NCBI GenBank assembly: GCA_019056805.1
Contig: DXJG01000002.1
Coordinates: 106,907 to 154,177 of the forward strand
Origin: Candidatus Baldrarchaeota archaeon
Lineage (GTDB): Archaea > Asgardarchaeota > Baldrarchaeia > Baldrarchaeales > DXJG01
Reading direction: 5' to 3'
Length of the DNA: 47,271 nt
Shown here: in pieces, positions 17,500 to 26,463 of the stretch
Layout: every line of letters begins with the position of its first letter
How positions within the stretch are numbered: the stretch's first letter is position 1
Notes under the pieces: model-generated
Databases searched by the model: none
The model's input: only the letters and a program-made list of their open reading frames with translations
What the model was told of the DNA's origin: nothing
Made by a program: the position numbers and the translations under genes

Positions 17500-18699
17500 A
17501 TGAAAGTGTATTTTACTCCATGTGGTGTTGCACTTGGTCATGCTGGTCGATGTTTACCCATAGCGAAGGAGATCCTAAAAAGTAATGGAAAGATTTTATT
17601 TTCTACGTATGGGGATGCCGTAGATTTCCTTAAAGCAGAAAACGTCCCAACTATTAAGGTACCAGAGATAAAATTTGAAGAAACTAAGGAGGGAGCCGTA
17701 GATTTAAGAACCACCGCAACAAAAGCTGCAAAATACATATATACTTTTTTTAAACAAATTAAAACTGAAATAAAATTAGTAAAAGTCTTCAACCCTGATG
17801 TTGTTATCTCTGATTCTAGACTTTCGCCTTTAATAGCTTGCCGACTTTTAGGAAAACCTTCCATATTATTACTACATCAACTTAAAATGTTAATTCCTCA
17901 TCGTAAGACTCTCTCAAAACTAGAGCAAAAACTAAAACATTTCGGTGAATTTGTTATAATGTATACACTTTACCCTTGGTGGAACCTTGCAAACATTATC
18001 CTTATTCCAGACTTCCCCCCTCCCTATACTATAGCCAAAGAAAACTTAAAAATACCAAAGAAAATTCTTGAGAAGAAAGCAAAGTTGATAGGACCCATAG
18101 TAAGTAGAAGACCGGAAGAACTTCCTCCACCTCATGAGGTTAAAAGAAAACTTGGGGTTGACGCTGATAAACCGTTGATTTATGCAGGTATGGGTGGAAC
18201 AAAAAAGGAAAAATTCCTGATTAATACGATGTTAGAGAGAATTTTTGAAAAGTTTCCCCAAAAATACCAGATTATTCTTACGAGAGGTTATCCAAATAGA
18301 TCTGAATTAGCTTATAAAAAGGAGAATTTACTTGTATATAATTGGTTTAAAGATCGTTATGCTTTGTTAAAAGCGTGTGATATCGTTATTTCACGAGCAG
18401 GACATAATACCGTAGCTGAGGCAATATACTTCGGAAAACCATTGATCCTTATTCCAACTCCAGCTCATAGCGAACATCAAGGAAATGCAAAATCTGCAGA
18501 AAAAATGGGAATTGCTAAGGTAATTCAACAAGACGACCTAAATTTCAAGGTTTTGCTTGACGCTATCGAAGAAATTATGAATGATGGACAGATTCCGAAA
18601 AATGTAAAAAGGGCGCAGCATTTTGCCCTAAAAATTAATGCCATACAGACAGTACTTCACTATGCTAGGAAGTTTGTAGCTGAAAAATATTCATCATAG
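17500..18699 (+). CDS. MurG-like GT-B glycosyltransferase
   Basis: The 399-residue protein has two Rossmann halves. The N-terminal half begins MKVYFTPCGVALGHAGRCLP, with the glycine-rich GHAGR acceptor-side loop. The C-terminal half has PLIYAGMGGTKKEKFLI, YNWFKDRYALLKACDIVISR, then AGHNTVAEAIYFGKPLILIP and HSEHQGNAKSAEKMG, the nucleotide-sugar site of MurG and related GT28/GT1 enzymes. In an archaeon without murein it may modify a lipid or cell-surface glycan; the substrates are unknown. AAGGGAT lies 6 bases before the ATG. No transmembrane segment is seen, so it would work at the membrane face. Confidence 0.82.
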   Translation: MKVYFTPCGVALGHAGRCLPIAKEILKSNGKILFSTYGDAVDFLKAENVPTIKVPEIKFEETKEGAVDLRTTATKAAKYIYTFFKQIKTEIKLVKVFNPDVVISDSRLSPLIACRLLGKPSILLLHQLKMLIPHRKTLSKLEQKLKHFGEFVIMYTLYPWWNLANIILIPDFPPPYTIAKENLKIPKKILEKKAKLIGPIVSRRPEELPPPHEVKRKLGVDADKPLIYAGMGGTKKEKFLINTMLERIFEKFPQKYQIILTRGYPNRSELAYKKENLLVYNWFKDRYALLKACDIVISRAGHNTVAEAIYFGKPLILIPTPAHSEHQGNAKSAEKMGIAKVIQQDDLNFKVLLDAIEEIMNDGQIPKNVKRAQHFALKINAIQTVLHYARKFVAEKYSS

Positions 18700-18723
18700 A
18701 CTATATTTTCATCAGTGCTACAA

Positions 18724-19125
18724 TTACCCATCAAAAACTGGAATATCCACTTTTTCTACATATTCTTGCTTATTTATTGAAATTATACCATCTACTTTAT
18801 ACATTGAAGCGATTGCAACTACAATAGCCGTCTCAAAACTTAATCCTTTTTGCATAAAATGCCCAGCTTCCATTGCGATGCCAAGGTCGATAGGTATAAC
18901 CTTTATGTTGAGCATTGTCCGTATAGCGGCAAGAAACACGTCCACAAAACGATCTTCCGAGGCTTTTAGAAGTTCAGAGCAAAAATTCGTAAATGAAATA
19001 GAAGGTATAAGTAACTGGATTTCTCCTCTTTTTATTTTATTCCAAAGAGACTCCGCTCTTTTATCACCTTTAGCAACACTTACAAGGAAACTTGAATCAC
19101 AAACCAGCTTTTGTCCCCTCAACAT
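18724..19125 (-). CDS. PIN-domain protein, acidic site partly altered
   Basis: The 133-residue protein has the PIN fold with D10 in KLVCDSSFLVSVAKG and Glu in FCSELLKAS. The third acidic position falls in LSFETAIVVAIASMY, where the usual D is replaced by E/T, and the fourth in IISINKQEYV has Asn in place of Asp. It could be a VapC-like nuclease with reduced activity, or a structural PIN domain. There is no antitoxin-like gene beside it. It is the last gene of the DUF4152-GPN-PIN group on the minus strand, which suggests a housekeeping role rather than a mobile toxin. Confidence 0.7.
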   Translation of the reverse strand: MLRGQKLVCDSSFLVSVAKGDKRAESLWNKIKRGEIQLLIPSISFTNFCSELLKASEDRFVDVFLAAIRTMLNIKVIPIDLGIAMEAGHFMQKGLSFETAIVVAIASMYKVDGIISINKQEYVEKVDIPVFDG

Positions 19126-19149
19126 CTTAAATCACCATACTTAGTAATC

Positions 19150-19911
19150 CTATGTTAAATCTCCACAAGTACAGAAAATTTCGTGAATTAAATCATATAA
19201 GTGGTCAAATCCTATGTTTTTTGTTGCAGACACTTTAATTACCCTTACGGCTCCTCTCAATATTTCAATGACTTCCGAGATTTCAAGCGATAAATCCGTT
19301 ATAGTTCCTCTGCTTTCTTCCCTTAGTACTTTTTTGAGGTATTCAGTATCTAAAATAAGTCTATCCATATCTTTTCTCTTTATTTGATCTATTTTACTAA
19401 GGACCGTAACAGTCGGAACTTCCATTAGAAGCTGAACCGCAATACCCATTAGTTGTGCAACTACCAAGCCAGAAACCTTTGAAATTAAGGTCGAATCAAG
19501 AAGAAAAACGTTAACTGTACGCCCAAGGTCTTCAAGTTTCCTAATAATCCTAGGTCCAGCAGTATGAAAAACAAATATTTCCATTTGACCAGGAGTGTCG
19601 ATTAAACAAACTTCTCCACGTAATTTTGCTATATTTGTAATAATATCCTTGATACGCATTTCCATAAGTTCAACAGCCCTAATCATAGCAGAGTTAGGAC
19701 CCATTTTTTCCTTAAGCATGATCTCCCTGGTTGTAATGATATCTCTTATGTCAAAATCAGGTTTATATGGTAAAAATTCACATCCAGGATCCAGATTAAT
19801 GTAATTAACTTTATAGTTTATCTCATTTTCTAACCACTTGCCAAAAGCTGCAGTCAAGGTCGTCTTACCCGAACCTGCAGGACCAAGAAACACCACGTTG
19901 AGCAATGACAT
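19150..19911 (-). CDS. GPN-loop GTPase
   Basis: The 253-residue GTPase shows P-loop FLGPAGSGKTTLTAAF (residues ~8-23), NLDPGCEFLPYKPDFDIRD, the defining Gly-Pro-Asn loop KMGPNSAM, switch II LIDTPGQMEIFVFH, and base-recognition LSKIDQIKR (TKxD variant). Archaeal GPN proteins are homodimers; eukaryotic relatives help assemble and import RNA polymerase. The archaeal role is not well defined. The gene starts one base after the DUF4152 stop, with GAGG 9 bases before the ATG, so the two are coupled. Confidence 0.93.
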   Translation of the reverse strand: MSLLNVVFLGPAGSGKTTLTAAFGKWLENEINYKVNYINLDPGCEFLPYKPDFDIRDIITTREIMLKEKMGPNSAMIRAVELMEMRIKDIITNIAKLRGEVCLIDTPGQMEIFVFHTAGPRIIRKLEDLGRTVNVFLLDSTLISKVSGLVVAQLMGIAVQLLMEVPTVTVLSKIDQIKRKDMDRLILDTEYLKKVLREESRGTITDLSLEISEVIEILRGAVRVIKVSATKNIGFDHLYDLIHEIFCTCGDLT

Positions 19912-19912
19912 T

Positions 19913-20596
19913 TTAACTTTTCCTCTTTATCTTGATGACTCTAAAACCTGAAGCTACAGGGTTAGGATATTCCAAAAGCCTAATGCTATTCAATATATTT
20001 TTAGATGTGTGCACAGTTATTGAAATATCAAATTCGGAAGGTTTGAGAGATTTGATAGTTAGATAATCATTATCTAACGATATAGAGCACATTTTTGGTA
20101 ATCCGTAAAGAACTTCTTCATTTTCATTATTTAAGAATTTATTAATCGTATACAGAAAACCATAAATTCCTGCCGTCAACTCAGCGAGTCGGACAACCAA
20201 ACTTTCCTTTCCAATTAGTAGAATTTTTAAGTTACTGAAGTTTTTTGCCATATTCTTTAGTTGTGGAATAAGTTTTTCAAGTACTTTTCTACCTCTAGGA
20301 GAGATTTTATAATTGGACAGCTTTTTTACATTCAGATCAAGAAGATTAGCACCGCCTAAACTTATATCTAAATGAATAACATTTACACTAAACTTATTAG
20401 ACAGTTCTAAACAGAACGATAGTTCATTTAAAATGGGAGTTCTTTCATCTAAGTTATATTCAAACGCTTTCCAAACCACTGCAGATGGTCTTCTATATGG
20501 TGGTTCTACCATGACGGCGGCCGTACCAACTATACAAATAGGTTCATAATCTTTTTTGAGAATCGCTCCACCGCTATCAGCTGCAATAATCTTCAT
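19913..20596 (-). CDS. DUF4152-like archaeal protein (RNase H-like nuclease candidate)
   Basis: The 227-residue protein begins MKIIAADSGGAILKKDYEPI, an RNase H-like first strand with an Asp, then GTAAVMVEPPYRRPSAVVWKA, VNVIHLDISLGGANLLDLNV, LKILLIGKESLVVRLAELTA and a beta-rich end. This matches my recollection of archaeal DUF4152, whose Pyrococcus member was described as an RNase H-like nuclease; the family name is from memory. AGGTG lies 8 bases before the ATG. It is immediately upstream of the GPN GTPase and divergent from eL33. Confidence 0.6.
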   Translation of the reverse strand: MKIIAADSGGAILKKDYEPICIVGTAAVMVEPPYRRPSAVVWKAFEYNLDERTPILNELSFCLELSNKFSVNVIHLDISLGGANLLDLNVKKLSNYKISPRGRKVLEKLIPQLKNMAKNFSNLKILLIGKESLVVRLAELTAGIYGFLYTINKFLNNENEEVLYGLPKMCSISLDNDYLTIKSLKPSEFDISITVHTSKNILNSIRLLEYPNPVASGFRVIKIKRKS

Positions 20597-20665
20597 CTTG
20601 GGACACCTGTGAAAACTAAAAATTTAAAAGTATAAGTCTTTCTCTACAAAAGGGGGATGACTACG

Positions 20666-20947
20666 ATGGCTACCGCCATATTAAAGGGGTTAACAGGTGT
20701 AATAGTAAATTATAGAAGGTCCAAACATGACCAAAAAACCAATGAAATTCTAATAAAGTTTCCTGGAATAAATGACGAAAAAAATGCAGCAAAACTCATA
20801 GGCAGAAAGGTAGCATGGGAAACTCCTAAAGGGAAAAAAATAAAAGGCAAGATCGTAGCGACACATGGAAGAAGAGGAATTCTTAGAGCCAGAATGGAAA
20901 AGGGAATACCAGGGCAAGCCATAGGTACACAAATAATTTTATACTAA
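20666..20947 (+). CDS. rpl35ae: large-subunit ribosomal protein eL33 (L35Ae)
   Basis: The 93-residue protein matches eL33: LKGLTGVIVNYRRSKHDQ, NEILIKFPGINDEKNAAKLI, GRKVAWETPKGKKIKGKIV, THGRRGILRARMEKGIPGQA. It is a small basic beta-barrel that binds 23S rRNA. ATG 20666 is preferred because the GGGGG at 20652-20656 is then 9 bases upstream; the earlier ATG at 20657 touches that site. eL33 is patchily present in archaea (Thermoproteota, Korarchaeota, Thermococci), useful for placing this genome. Confidence 0.95.
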   Translation: MATAILKGLTGVIVNYRRSKHDQKTNEILIKFPGINDEKNAAKLIGRKVAWETPKGKKIKGKIVATHGRRGILRARMEKGIPGQAIGTQIILY

Positions 20948-20992
20948 CTTATTCTTTCTACGCGAATACAATATCCTAATTTTATAAATTCC

Positions 20993-22042
20993 TCAATTTT
21001 TATGAAACGGTCGTGCATTTGTTTGAAATTGCATAAAATCTGTAACTATCTTCTTTTTTGGACGAATTCTTTCTTTTACTACTTTTAAAAATTCTTCTTT
21101 TAGGTTTAATGCTTTGACAAAAGCTTCTCTATCTGTATATGATCCCCAGTGTAGTATAGTGTCTCCAATTTCCATATCATAATCCATTGAACCAGTACAC
21201 GGATAAGAGTGGTGGTGAAGAGCAATATCATCATACATCTTTCTTAAGGTTTCATCATTAATGTCTCCAAATTTATAGCCTAACATTTGCCTAGCAACAT
21301 ACCATGTAATCCCGCAAGGAGAAGAAACATACACCTCTATTTCCGATATAACTTTTATATTGCCGGAAAGTTCCTTTAGATTTAACTTTATGACAGGTTT
21401 ACCGATTCTAAGTTCCTTAATAAACTTGTTAATAGTTGGTGTTGAAGGATCTGGTCTGAGAAGACAGGAAGGTTTAGGTGTAGCAAGTTCTATGCCATAA
21501 AGTTCACATTTTTCAGCAATTTCCCTTACAACACCTAATGGCGCATCCTTAGGGCTGTCTCTAAATATGATAAGTGCTTTTGCATCTGATCGGCGAAGAA
21601 TCTCAGGGAGTTCCAAATATAAATCATTATGAATACCTGTGGCCAAAACGAGATCTACTGAAGGAATTGAATCCGGTAGATATTTTGATGGCTCATCAAC
21701 AACTACTGGTAATGTGTTTGGGTCAGGTAACTCCAGAATACCCTCAATATTTTCAGCAAACCCATATTTACCGTATTTACACCTAAAATCTATACATAAG
21801 TGACCGCAACTAGTACAATGTCCCAAACTATTCACGAGATTATCAATTATCCGTACACCGAAATCCCCACTAAATAGTATAAACAATTTAAGGGAAGTTT
21901 TAGGCAAAGACAAAGAAGATATTTCACCAATCATCATGCCCTTACCATCTAGAAGTAGTTTATCTAACTCTTTTTCTTTTTCTATCTCTTTTCTTACCAA
22001 TTCTATGAAATATCTTTCATTGGTTGATTTTTCTTCTTGCAC
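20993..22042 (-). CDS. DUF166 family protein
   Basis: The ~349-residue protein is an archaeal DUF166 member: LKLFILFSGDFGVRIIDNLV, a cysteine cluster CTSCGHLCIDFRC (four Cys, possibly metal), VDLVLATGIHNDLYLELPEI, PKPSCLLRPD, YVSSPCGITWYVARQMLG and a His-rich ALHHHSYPCTGSM. Some databases call the family thymidylate-synthase-like, but the reaction is unproven. The conserved Cys/His set suggests an Fe-S or zinc centre. GTG 22042, six bases after GGGG, is the likely start; a TTG at 22054 in the same frame has no ribosome site. Confidence 0.82.
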   Translation of the reverse strand: MQEEKSTNERYFIELVRKEIEKEKELDKLLLDGKGMMIGEISSLSLPKTSLKLFILFSGDFGVRIIDNLVNSLGHCTSCGHLCIDFRCKYGKYGFAENIEGILELPDPNTLPVVVDEPSKYLPDSIPSVDLVLATGIHNDLYLELPEILRRSDAKALIIFRDSPKDAPLGVVREIAEKCELYGIELATPKPSCLLRPDPSTPTINKFIKELRIGKPVIKLNLKELSGNIKVISEIEVYVSSPCGITWYVARQMLGYKFGDINDETLRKMYDDIALHHHSYPCTGSMDYDMEIGDTILHWGSYTDREAFVKALNLKEEFLKVVKERIRPKKKIVTDFMQFQTNARPFHKN

Positions 22043-22433
22043 AAGAATCCCCAACTTTTATTAACAAGTATTCAATTTTAATAATTTATTGTTAAGTTAA
22101 ACAATAAACTATACATATTTATGAATTCCAAGCTTCCTAATAATTTTTCTACTAAAACCAAACTTTAATCCTAAAAATTTTATCACTAAAAACAACAAAA
22201 TACAACACAACCAGGAATTTATTTCAATAAGGATTCTAAAATATCTTAAAATAGACATAAACAATATCTTATAGTTTTTGCTTGGAAACGCTATAGAAAC
22301 AAATAAAAACTTTATATTACAATGTAAAGCCTTAGAGCACCAAAATTTTTGAAATAAACACTTCAGATGTTCAAAGGGGGACTAAATAAATTAACTATTA
22401 GTAAGGTGCATCGAATAATTCAAGGTGTTGTGT
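22043..22433. other. ~390-bp AT-rich gap at the left edge of the accessory island
   Basis: This gap lies between DUF166 and the Nmad3 gene, which are divergent. It contains a TATA-like CTTTATATTAC near 22311 oriented toward Nmad3, plus A/T runs. No reading frame or structured RNA could be supported. It marks the change from core genes to accessory genes. Confidence 0.4.
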
Positions 22434-23186
22434 TTGGGGAAAGTTGTTATGTTGAATGTAGGTTCAAGAAAGGGTGAAGAATGGCCAGGTCAAGGACCCA
22501 TATTTTCTGATGGAACTTTCAAATATGTTCCTATTCCTGAAATCCCAGAACGAGTCAGAGAAGAATTTAAAAAAGAATTGAGAACCTATGAAGCTCTAGG
22601 CTTAGGTAGTTATGTCGATCCAGAATTTAGGGAAGAATTTGTTCATGAAGACCCGGAATTTAAGACATTTACTTACGGTCATGTGGAAAGAGGCTTTGGA
22701 GACATTAAAGCTTTAACATCACTTAAAAAGGGTGATTATCTTTTATTTATGGCTAATCTTAGATATTTCCCAAGGAAAACGGGTGAAAGAAGGCTTTCGT
22801 GGATTAATCCTGATTGGGGTGCATACATTATTGGTTATTTTGTTATAGATACTGTAATAACGCAGGAGGAATATCTTTCTTCTCCAGAACTTAGAGAACT
22901 TTTTAAGAACAATGCTCATTATAAGTGGAAATGGGAAGAGCATTTAAGGGAAAAATATCGAAATAATTTATGGATTAAGGGTAAAAGTGGCCATCTCCTT
23001 AGGATAGCTGTTCCTCTTAGTGATAGTGAGGACCCAACGAAACCTAATTCATTTCTATATAACAATTTTACAACAACTGGAGGAAAACCCATCAATAAAA
23101 GAAATTGGTATCGTTGGACTTTAATAAGTAACAAGATAAGTCAGATAAAAAATTTTATAAACAAATTCCAAAGCACGGTAATTTAA
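22434..23186 (+). CDS. Nmad3-like (nucleotide-modification-associated domain 3) protein
   Basis: The ~250-residue protein begins MGKVVMLNVGSRKGEEWPGQ and continues GPIFSDGTFKYVPIPEIPE, the conserved opening of the Nmad3 family, whose members occur with DNA-modification and phage genes. Further conserved-looking parts are FTYGHVERGFGDIKALTSLK, KGDYLLFMANLRYFP and WGAYIIGYFVIDTVI. The family is thought from comparative genomics to handle modified bases, but activity is untested. TTG 22434 is chosen because AAGGTG is 6 bases upstream and the resulting N-terminus fits the family; ATG 22449 is the alternative. It heads the island. Confidence 0.75.
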   Translation: MGKVVMLNVGSRKGEEWPGQGPIFSDGTFKYVPIPEIPERVREEFKKELRTYEALGLGSYVDPEFREEFVHEDPEFKTFTYGHVERGFGDIKALTSLKKGDYLLFMANLRYFPRKTGERRLSWINPDWGAYIIGYFVIDTVITQEEYLSSPELRELFKNNAHYKWKWEEHLREKYRNNLWIKGKSGHLLRIAVPLSDSEDPTKPNSFLYNNFTTTGGKPINKRNWYRWTLISNKISQIKNFINKFQSTVI

Positions 23187-23202
23187 TTTTACAATTCCAG
23201 TT

Positions 23203-24096
23203 TCATGTTTCTTTTTTCAAGTAACTTTGTACTTCATCTACACAATCGATGCACACGGAGCCAAATTGAGAATACCCAGAAACTATTAGTTTCTTACTAG
23301 AACAAACTCTACAAGTATCATCATCAAAAAGATACATATTTGCTATGAGATTTCGATCTTTAACTTCCTTAAGGAAGAGAATTAACGTAATCACCGATAT
23401 TGCAAGAAGAACAGCAATTAATGTATAGACTAAAACTGCAATCCTAAAAGAAGATATATAATTTAAAATTGACAGTTGAGCCATAATAAAACCAAGGAAA
23501 ACTGTTGCTAAGGAAATACCTAACAAGCCCCATGGGTGGGTCAAATATATAACTGCAAGTTCTAGTCTAACTAAACTCTTTCTTTGATCCTCTGTCAACA
23601 TATTTAAATCTCTTAGAAGAAAATTCCATGCGCGTTTTGAGATTTCATCTATACGTAAAAAGAATACTGGAAAGAACGTATAAAATAAAAACAGGAAAAG
23701 TGTAGCTGCTTCAAACATTTCAAAAAATATAAAGATGTACGCAATTACGAAGGAAACAGTTAATAAAAAAGTAAAGGCAGACATATAAGTAAAGCATATC
23801 ATTAAATCTACTGCTCTTCTTATTTTTGCCAATAAATACCAAGGAATAGTTATAGCAATAAAAAATCCAATACTTACTCTTATAAAAAGCTGCAGTTCAC
23901 TACTCAAAGGAAGTAGGGGCATAAAATAAGCAATTAAACCTAAGATGACACTTAGTAAAGAAAAAACTGCGTCTAAACTTACTCTTTTATCTGAATCAGT
24001 TAACAACCATAACTCTTTTTGCAATTGCTTTATTACATCTTTTTTGAAATATCGTTTTTGAAGAAGTTTTATTTCTTTCTCACCGATACTTAACAA
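23203..24096 (-). CDS. polytopic membrane protein with C-terminal zinc motif
   Basis: I do not recognise this ~297-residue protein. An N-terminal soluble helix (~40 residues) is followed by about six membrane segments (VFSLLSVILGLIAYFMPLL, FIRVSIGFFIAITIPWYLL, two in the stretch AFTFLLTV... to ...FPVFFL, LLGISLATVFLGFIMAQL, VLVYTLIAVLLAISVITLIL). A cytosolic tail has two CxxC pairs (CRVCSSKK, VCIDCVDE), a probable zinc site. TTG 24096, six bases after AGGTGG, is the likely start; ATG 24129 has no ribosome site. It converges with the Nmad3 gene (16-base gap). Confidence 0.6.
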   Translation of the reverse strand: MLSIGEKEIKLLQKRYFKKDVIKQLQKELWLLTDSDKRVSLDAVFSLLSVILGLIAYFMPLLPLSSELQLFIRVSIGFFIAITIPWYLLAKIRRAVDLMICFTYMSAFTFLLTVSFVIAYIFIFFEMFEAATLFLFLFYTFFPVFFLRIDEISKRAWNFLLRDLNMLTEDQRKSLVRLELAVIYLTHPWGLLGISLATVFLGFIMAQLSILNYISSFRIAVLVYTLIAVLLAISVITLILFLKEVKDRNLIANMYLFDDDTCRVCSSKKLIVSGYSQFGSVCIDCVDEVQSYLKKET

Positions 24097-24179
24097 GTCA
24101 TACCACCTTTTAAAATTTAATCTACACATATTAATACTCTTAAACTAGAGAGGTGCTTTTTGGTTTAATTTTATTTGAT

Positions 24180-24857
24180 TTAGGACGATTCAGATGTCAT
24201 ATTGTTTACCTTTTTGCATAATTCTTCATAATATTTTAAACAGATTCGACTTCTACGCTCCAAGTAATAGAAGCCTGCAATTGTTACTATTATCAAGAAT
24301 ATAAACAGAAATAAGTTGAATGAAACCATTTCTATTATTGCAAATATTCCCATTCCGAGGAAAAGGGCAGATTGGAGGGCGTAACGCATAGCAGGTAATG
24401 CTTCCTCGAATAATTCTTCATTAAAGATTTTGAATAGAGTTTTAGTAATTTTAGGATATCTGGAAAATACTATGTAAAGAATAATAAAACTAAAGGAGAT
24501 GGTGATTATTGATAGCGCTGTTCGATGAGGATAGTAATATAAGATAAGTTCTTTAAGCAAGTTGATAATGTATGCAGCGATTCCTGCGTATAGATAGGTC
24601 CAACCTCTCATCCTTTCCGCCACAGAGTCCAACAGTAATGCTCCTCTAATATAGCCGACATAGAAAGGTAACAGCCAACCTAAAATCCAAAGTGGAATGA
24701 AGAGGAGAAAAGCTTGTATACCACCTGTAATGAGTTGAAGAAGAGAGAAGACGATTCCTAACGAGGATGATATGTATAGTAGAGCGGAATCTAGTTTTCC
24801 TATTCTTGATTTCTTGTCTATGTATTTTTTTATAAATTTATAGACGTTTTCATCCAT
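24180..24857 (-). CDS. polytopic membrane protein, unrecognised
   Basis: The 225-residue protein has five to six hydrophobic segments (ALLYISSSLGIVFSLLQLI, AFLLFIPLWILGWLLPFYVG, TYLYAGIAAYIINLLKELI, LSIITISFSFIILYIVFS, then two near the C-terminus with FNLFLFIFLIIVTIAGFYYL). Short charged ends (MDENVYKFIKKYIDKKSR and RICLKYYEELCKKVNNMTSE) flank them. No motif identifies a function. GGGGGAGGAAG before the ATG is a strong ribosome site. It lies between two other membrane proteins on the same strand, which suggests one transcript. Confidence 0.6.
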   Translation of the reverse strand: MDENVYKFIKKYIDKKSRIGKLDSALLYISSSLGIVFSLLQLITGGIQAFLLFIPLWILGWLLPFYVGYIRGALLLDSVAERMRGWTYLYAGIAAYIINLLKELILYYYPHRTALSIITISFSFIILYIVFSRYPKITKTLFKIFNEELFEEALPAMRYALQSALFLGMGIFAIIEMVSFNLFLFIFLIIVTIAGFYYLERRSRICLKYYEELCKKVNNMTSESS

Positions 24858-24941
24858 ATATCTTCCTCCCCCATACCCAGAGCTATATAAAATGTTACAA
24901 CTAAGAGTGACTCTGGAAACACCATTAAAAACTATTTCTTT

Positions 24942-25643
24942 TTACTGATCCTTGAAATCCTTATTAAAAAGTTCGTCCCATTCTGTAATCTTTGAATCGA
25001 ATATCTTTATATGTAACAATTCTATTTTCTTATCAATGTCCGAAATAACATTTTCAGTGAAAAATGCCTTATACTTATATTTTTTTAAGCTCATAGTCCT
25101 AACTAAAGCAGTTTTTTTCAAATGCAAAGTAGCTTCTTCAAGTATCCTTAATATTGGAATAAAGGAATTAAGTATTTCTTTCAATACATCAATTTTCATC
25201 TCCTTCAATTGAAGTGAATAGCAATATGTTGCTAACATGCCTAGATATGATTGATAGAGAAGAAGATCTAAGTACAACTCTTTAGGTTTGATTATTCCCA
25301 AATTCTTAATTAACAATTTTTCTAGATTATTAGCATATTTATAAACATCTCGAAACACGATCATCAAAAAAATCTTAATGTTGACTTCGACTTCTTTGAT
25401 ACCCTTTGTTTCGTCTAACATTCCTTTCAATGCAAGGATTTTAGCGAAAAAATAACTATTTTTATCAAGGAAAAAGCTGAGGGGTGAATAAATTTCTTGG
25501 ATTGCCTTCTTTTCTTCCTCCATTTTGATCTTTCTTATCTCTCTTCTCTCTGCTAGCTTATGTGAAAGTATTATGGTAACTATTGCTGACACTAAAGTAA
25601 TAGCAGAGCCTAACAAAAAGCTTAGATATGGTTCACCAAGCAT
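24942..25643 (-). CDS. membrane-anchored helical protein, unrecognised
   Basis: The 233-residue protein has one N-terminal membrane helix (FLLGSAITLVSAIVTIILSH, residues ~9-28), then a basic stretch (KLAERREIRKIKMEEEKK) and a long, mostly helical soluble part. This layout is common for small anchored proteins of accessory regions, including defence islands. It is in line with, but 84 bases away from, the next membrane gene. No catalytic motif is visible. Confidence 0.55.
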   Translation of the reverse strand: MLGEPYLSFLLGSAITLVSAIVTIILSHKLAERREIRKIKMEEEKKAIQEIYSPLSFFLDKNSYFFAKILALKGMLDETKGIKEVEVNIKIFLMIVFRDVYKYANNLEKLLIKNLGIIKPKELYLDLLLYQSYLGMLATYCYSLQLKEMKIDVLKEILNSFIPILRILEEATLHLKKTALVRTMSLKKYKYKAFFTENVISDIDKKIELLHIKIFDSKITEWDELFNKDFKDQ

Positions 25644-25938
25644 AGTACTTATTTATTGATAATTAAGCCTTTAAAACATTATGACTTAGTATAGCATTCA
25701 AAACTAACTTTTCAAATCAAACATTTACATATTAAATTTTTAAAATAATTAAAGCTCTTCTAGACTTGTATTAACAAAAATTTAGATAGGTTGGAGGATA
25801 AATACTAAAAGTATTGTTTAAATTCTGGAGTAAGCATTAAAAAGATGTATCTTTTCTTTTTTATTTATGCTGAAATACTTGGTGTTTGCTTTAAAAGATG
25901 AACAAACTATAATGGTGTGTTAGTTTGAAGTATTGAGT
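25644..25938. other. ~295-bp gap within the membrane-protein group
   Basis: This AT-rich DNA shows no supportable gene or RNA. GGAGGATAAATAC at 25793-25805 resembles a ribosome site but is not followed by an open frame of useful length. Confidence 0.35.
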
Positions 25939-26370
25939 TTACTTCTTACGGTACTCTATAATTATGATTCCAGTAAGTGCAAGAATTGCGGATACAGTTA
26001 GAGGGACACCTATTGACTTAAGATATGCTGCGATCCACAAAGCAATAGGAAGTGACACACGACTCCAAAAAAGCCATGCTGAAAACAATATCATTAAAGT
26101 TAGAAATATTTTTACTAACGGATCTATATATCGAGGAGCGAGAGACCCACCTACCCTTGGCCGCCCTAATGCATCATGTGAATAACCCCAAACAATCTTA
26201 AAAAATAGAATAACAATAAATCCTGTAATAAGAGTTAAAAATAAACGGATAAACTCAGCAATCACACGTATCGGATAAAAGATCGCAAAAAGTCCAAGCA
26301 TGAACCAAAATACCAAAATTCCATATACCAACACACTCACAAAAGAACCATATTTCTTTTGTCTCCACAT
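25939..26370 (-). CDS. small polytopic membrane protein
   Basis: The 143-residue protein has about four hydrophobic segments: LVYGILVFWFMLGLFAIFYP, FIRLFLTLITGFIVILFFKI, then IFLTLMILFSAWLFWSRVSL and VPLTVSAILALTGIIIIEY. A central loop (WGYSHDALGRPRVGGSLAPR) is rich in Gly/Arg. GGGGTGAG lies ~8 bases before the ATG. Function is unknown. It is divergent from the first nuclease-like gene (81 bases to its track frame). Confidence 0.55.
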   Translation of the reverse strand: MWRQKKYGSFVSVLVYGILVFWFMLGLFAIFYPIRVIAEFIRLFLTLITGFIVILFFKIVWGYSHDALGRPRVGGSLAPRYIDPLVKIFLTLMILFSAWLFWSRVSLPIALWIAAYLKSIGVPLTVSAILALTGIIIIEYRKK

Positions 26371-26463
26371 ACTACACTCACCCCTCTATACATTTAGAAT
26401 TAAAAAATATAAAAAAATAGTATGTAGCGCGTACAAAAGATAAGATTATTTTTGGTGAGAGTG

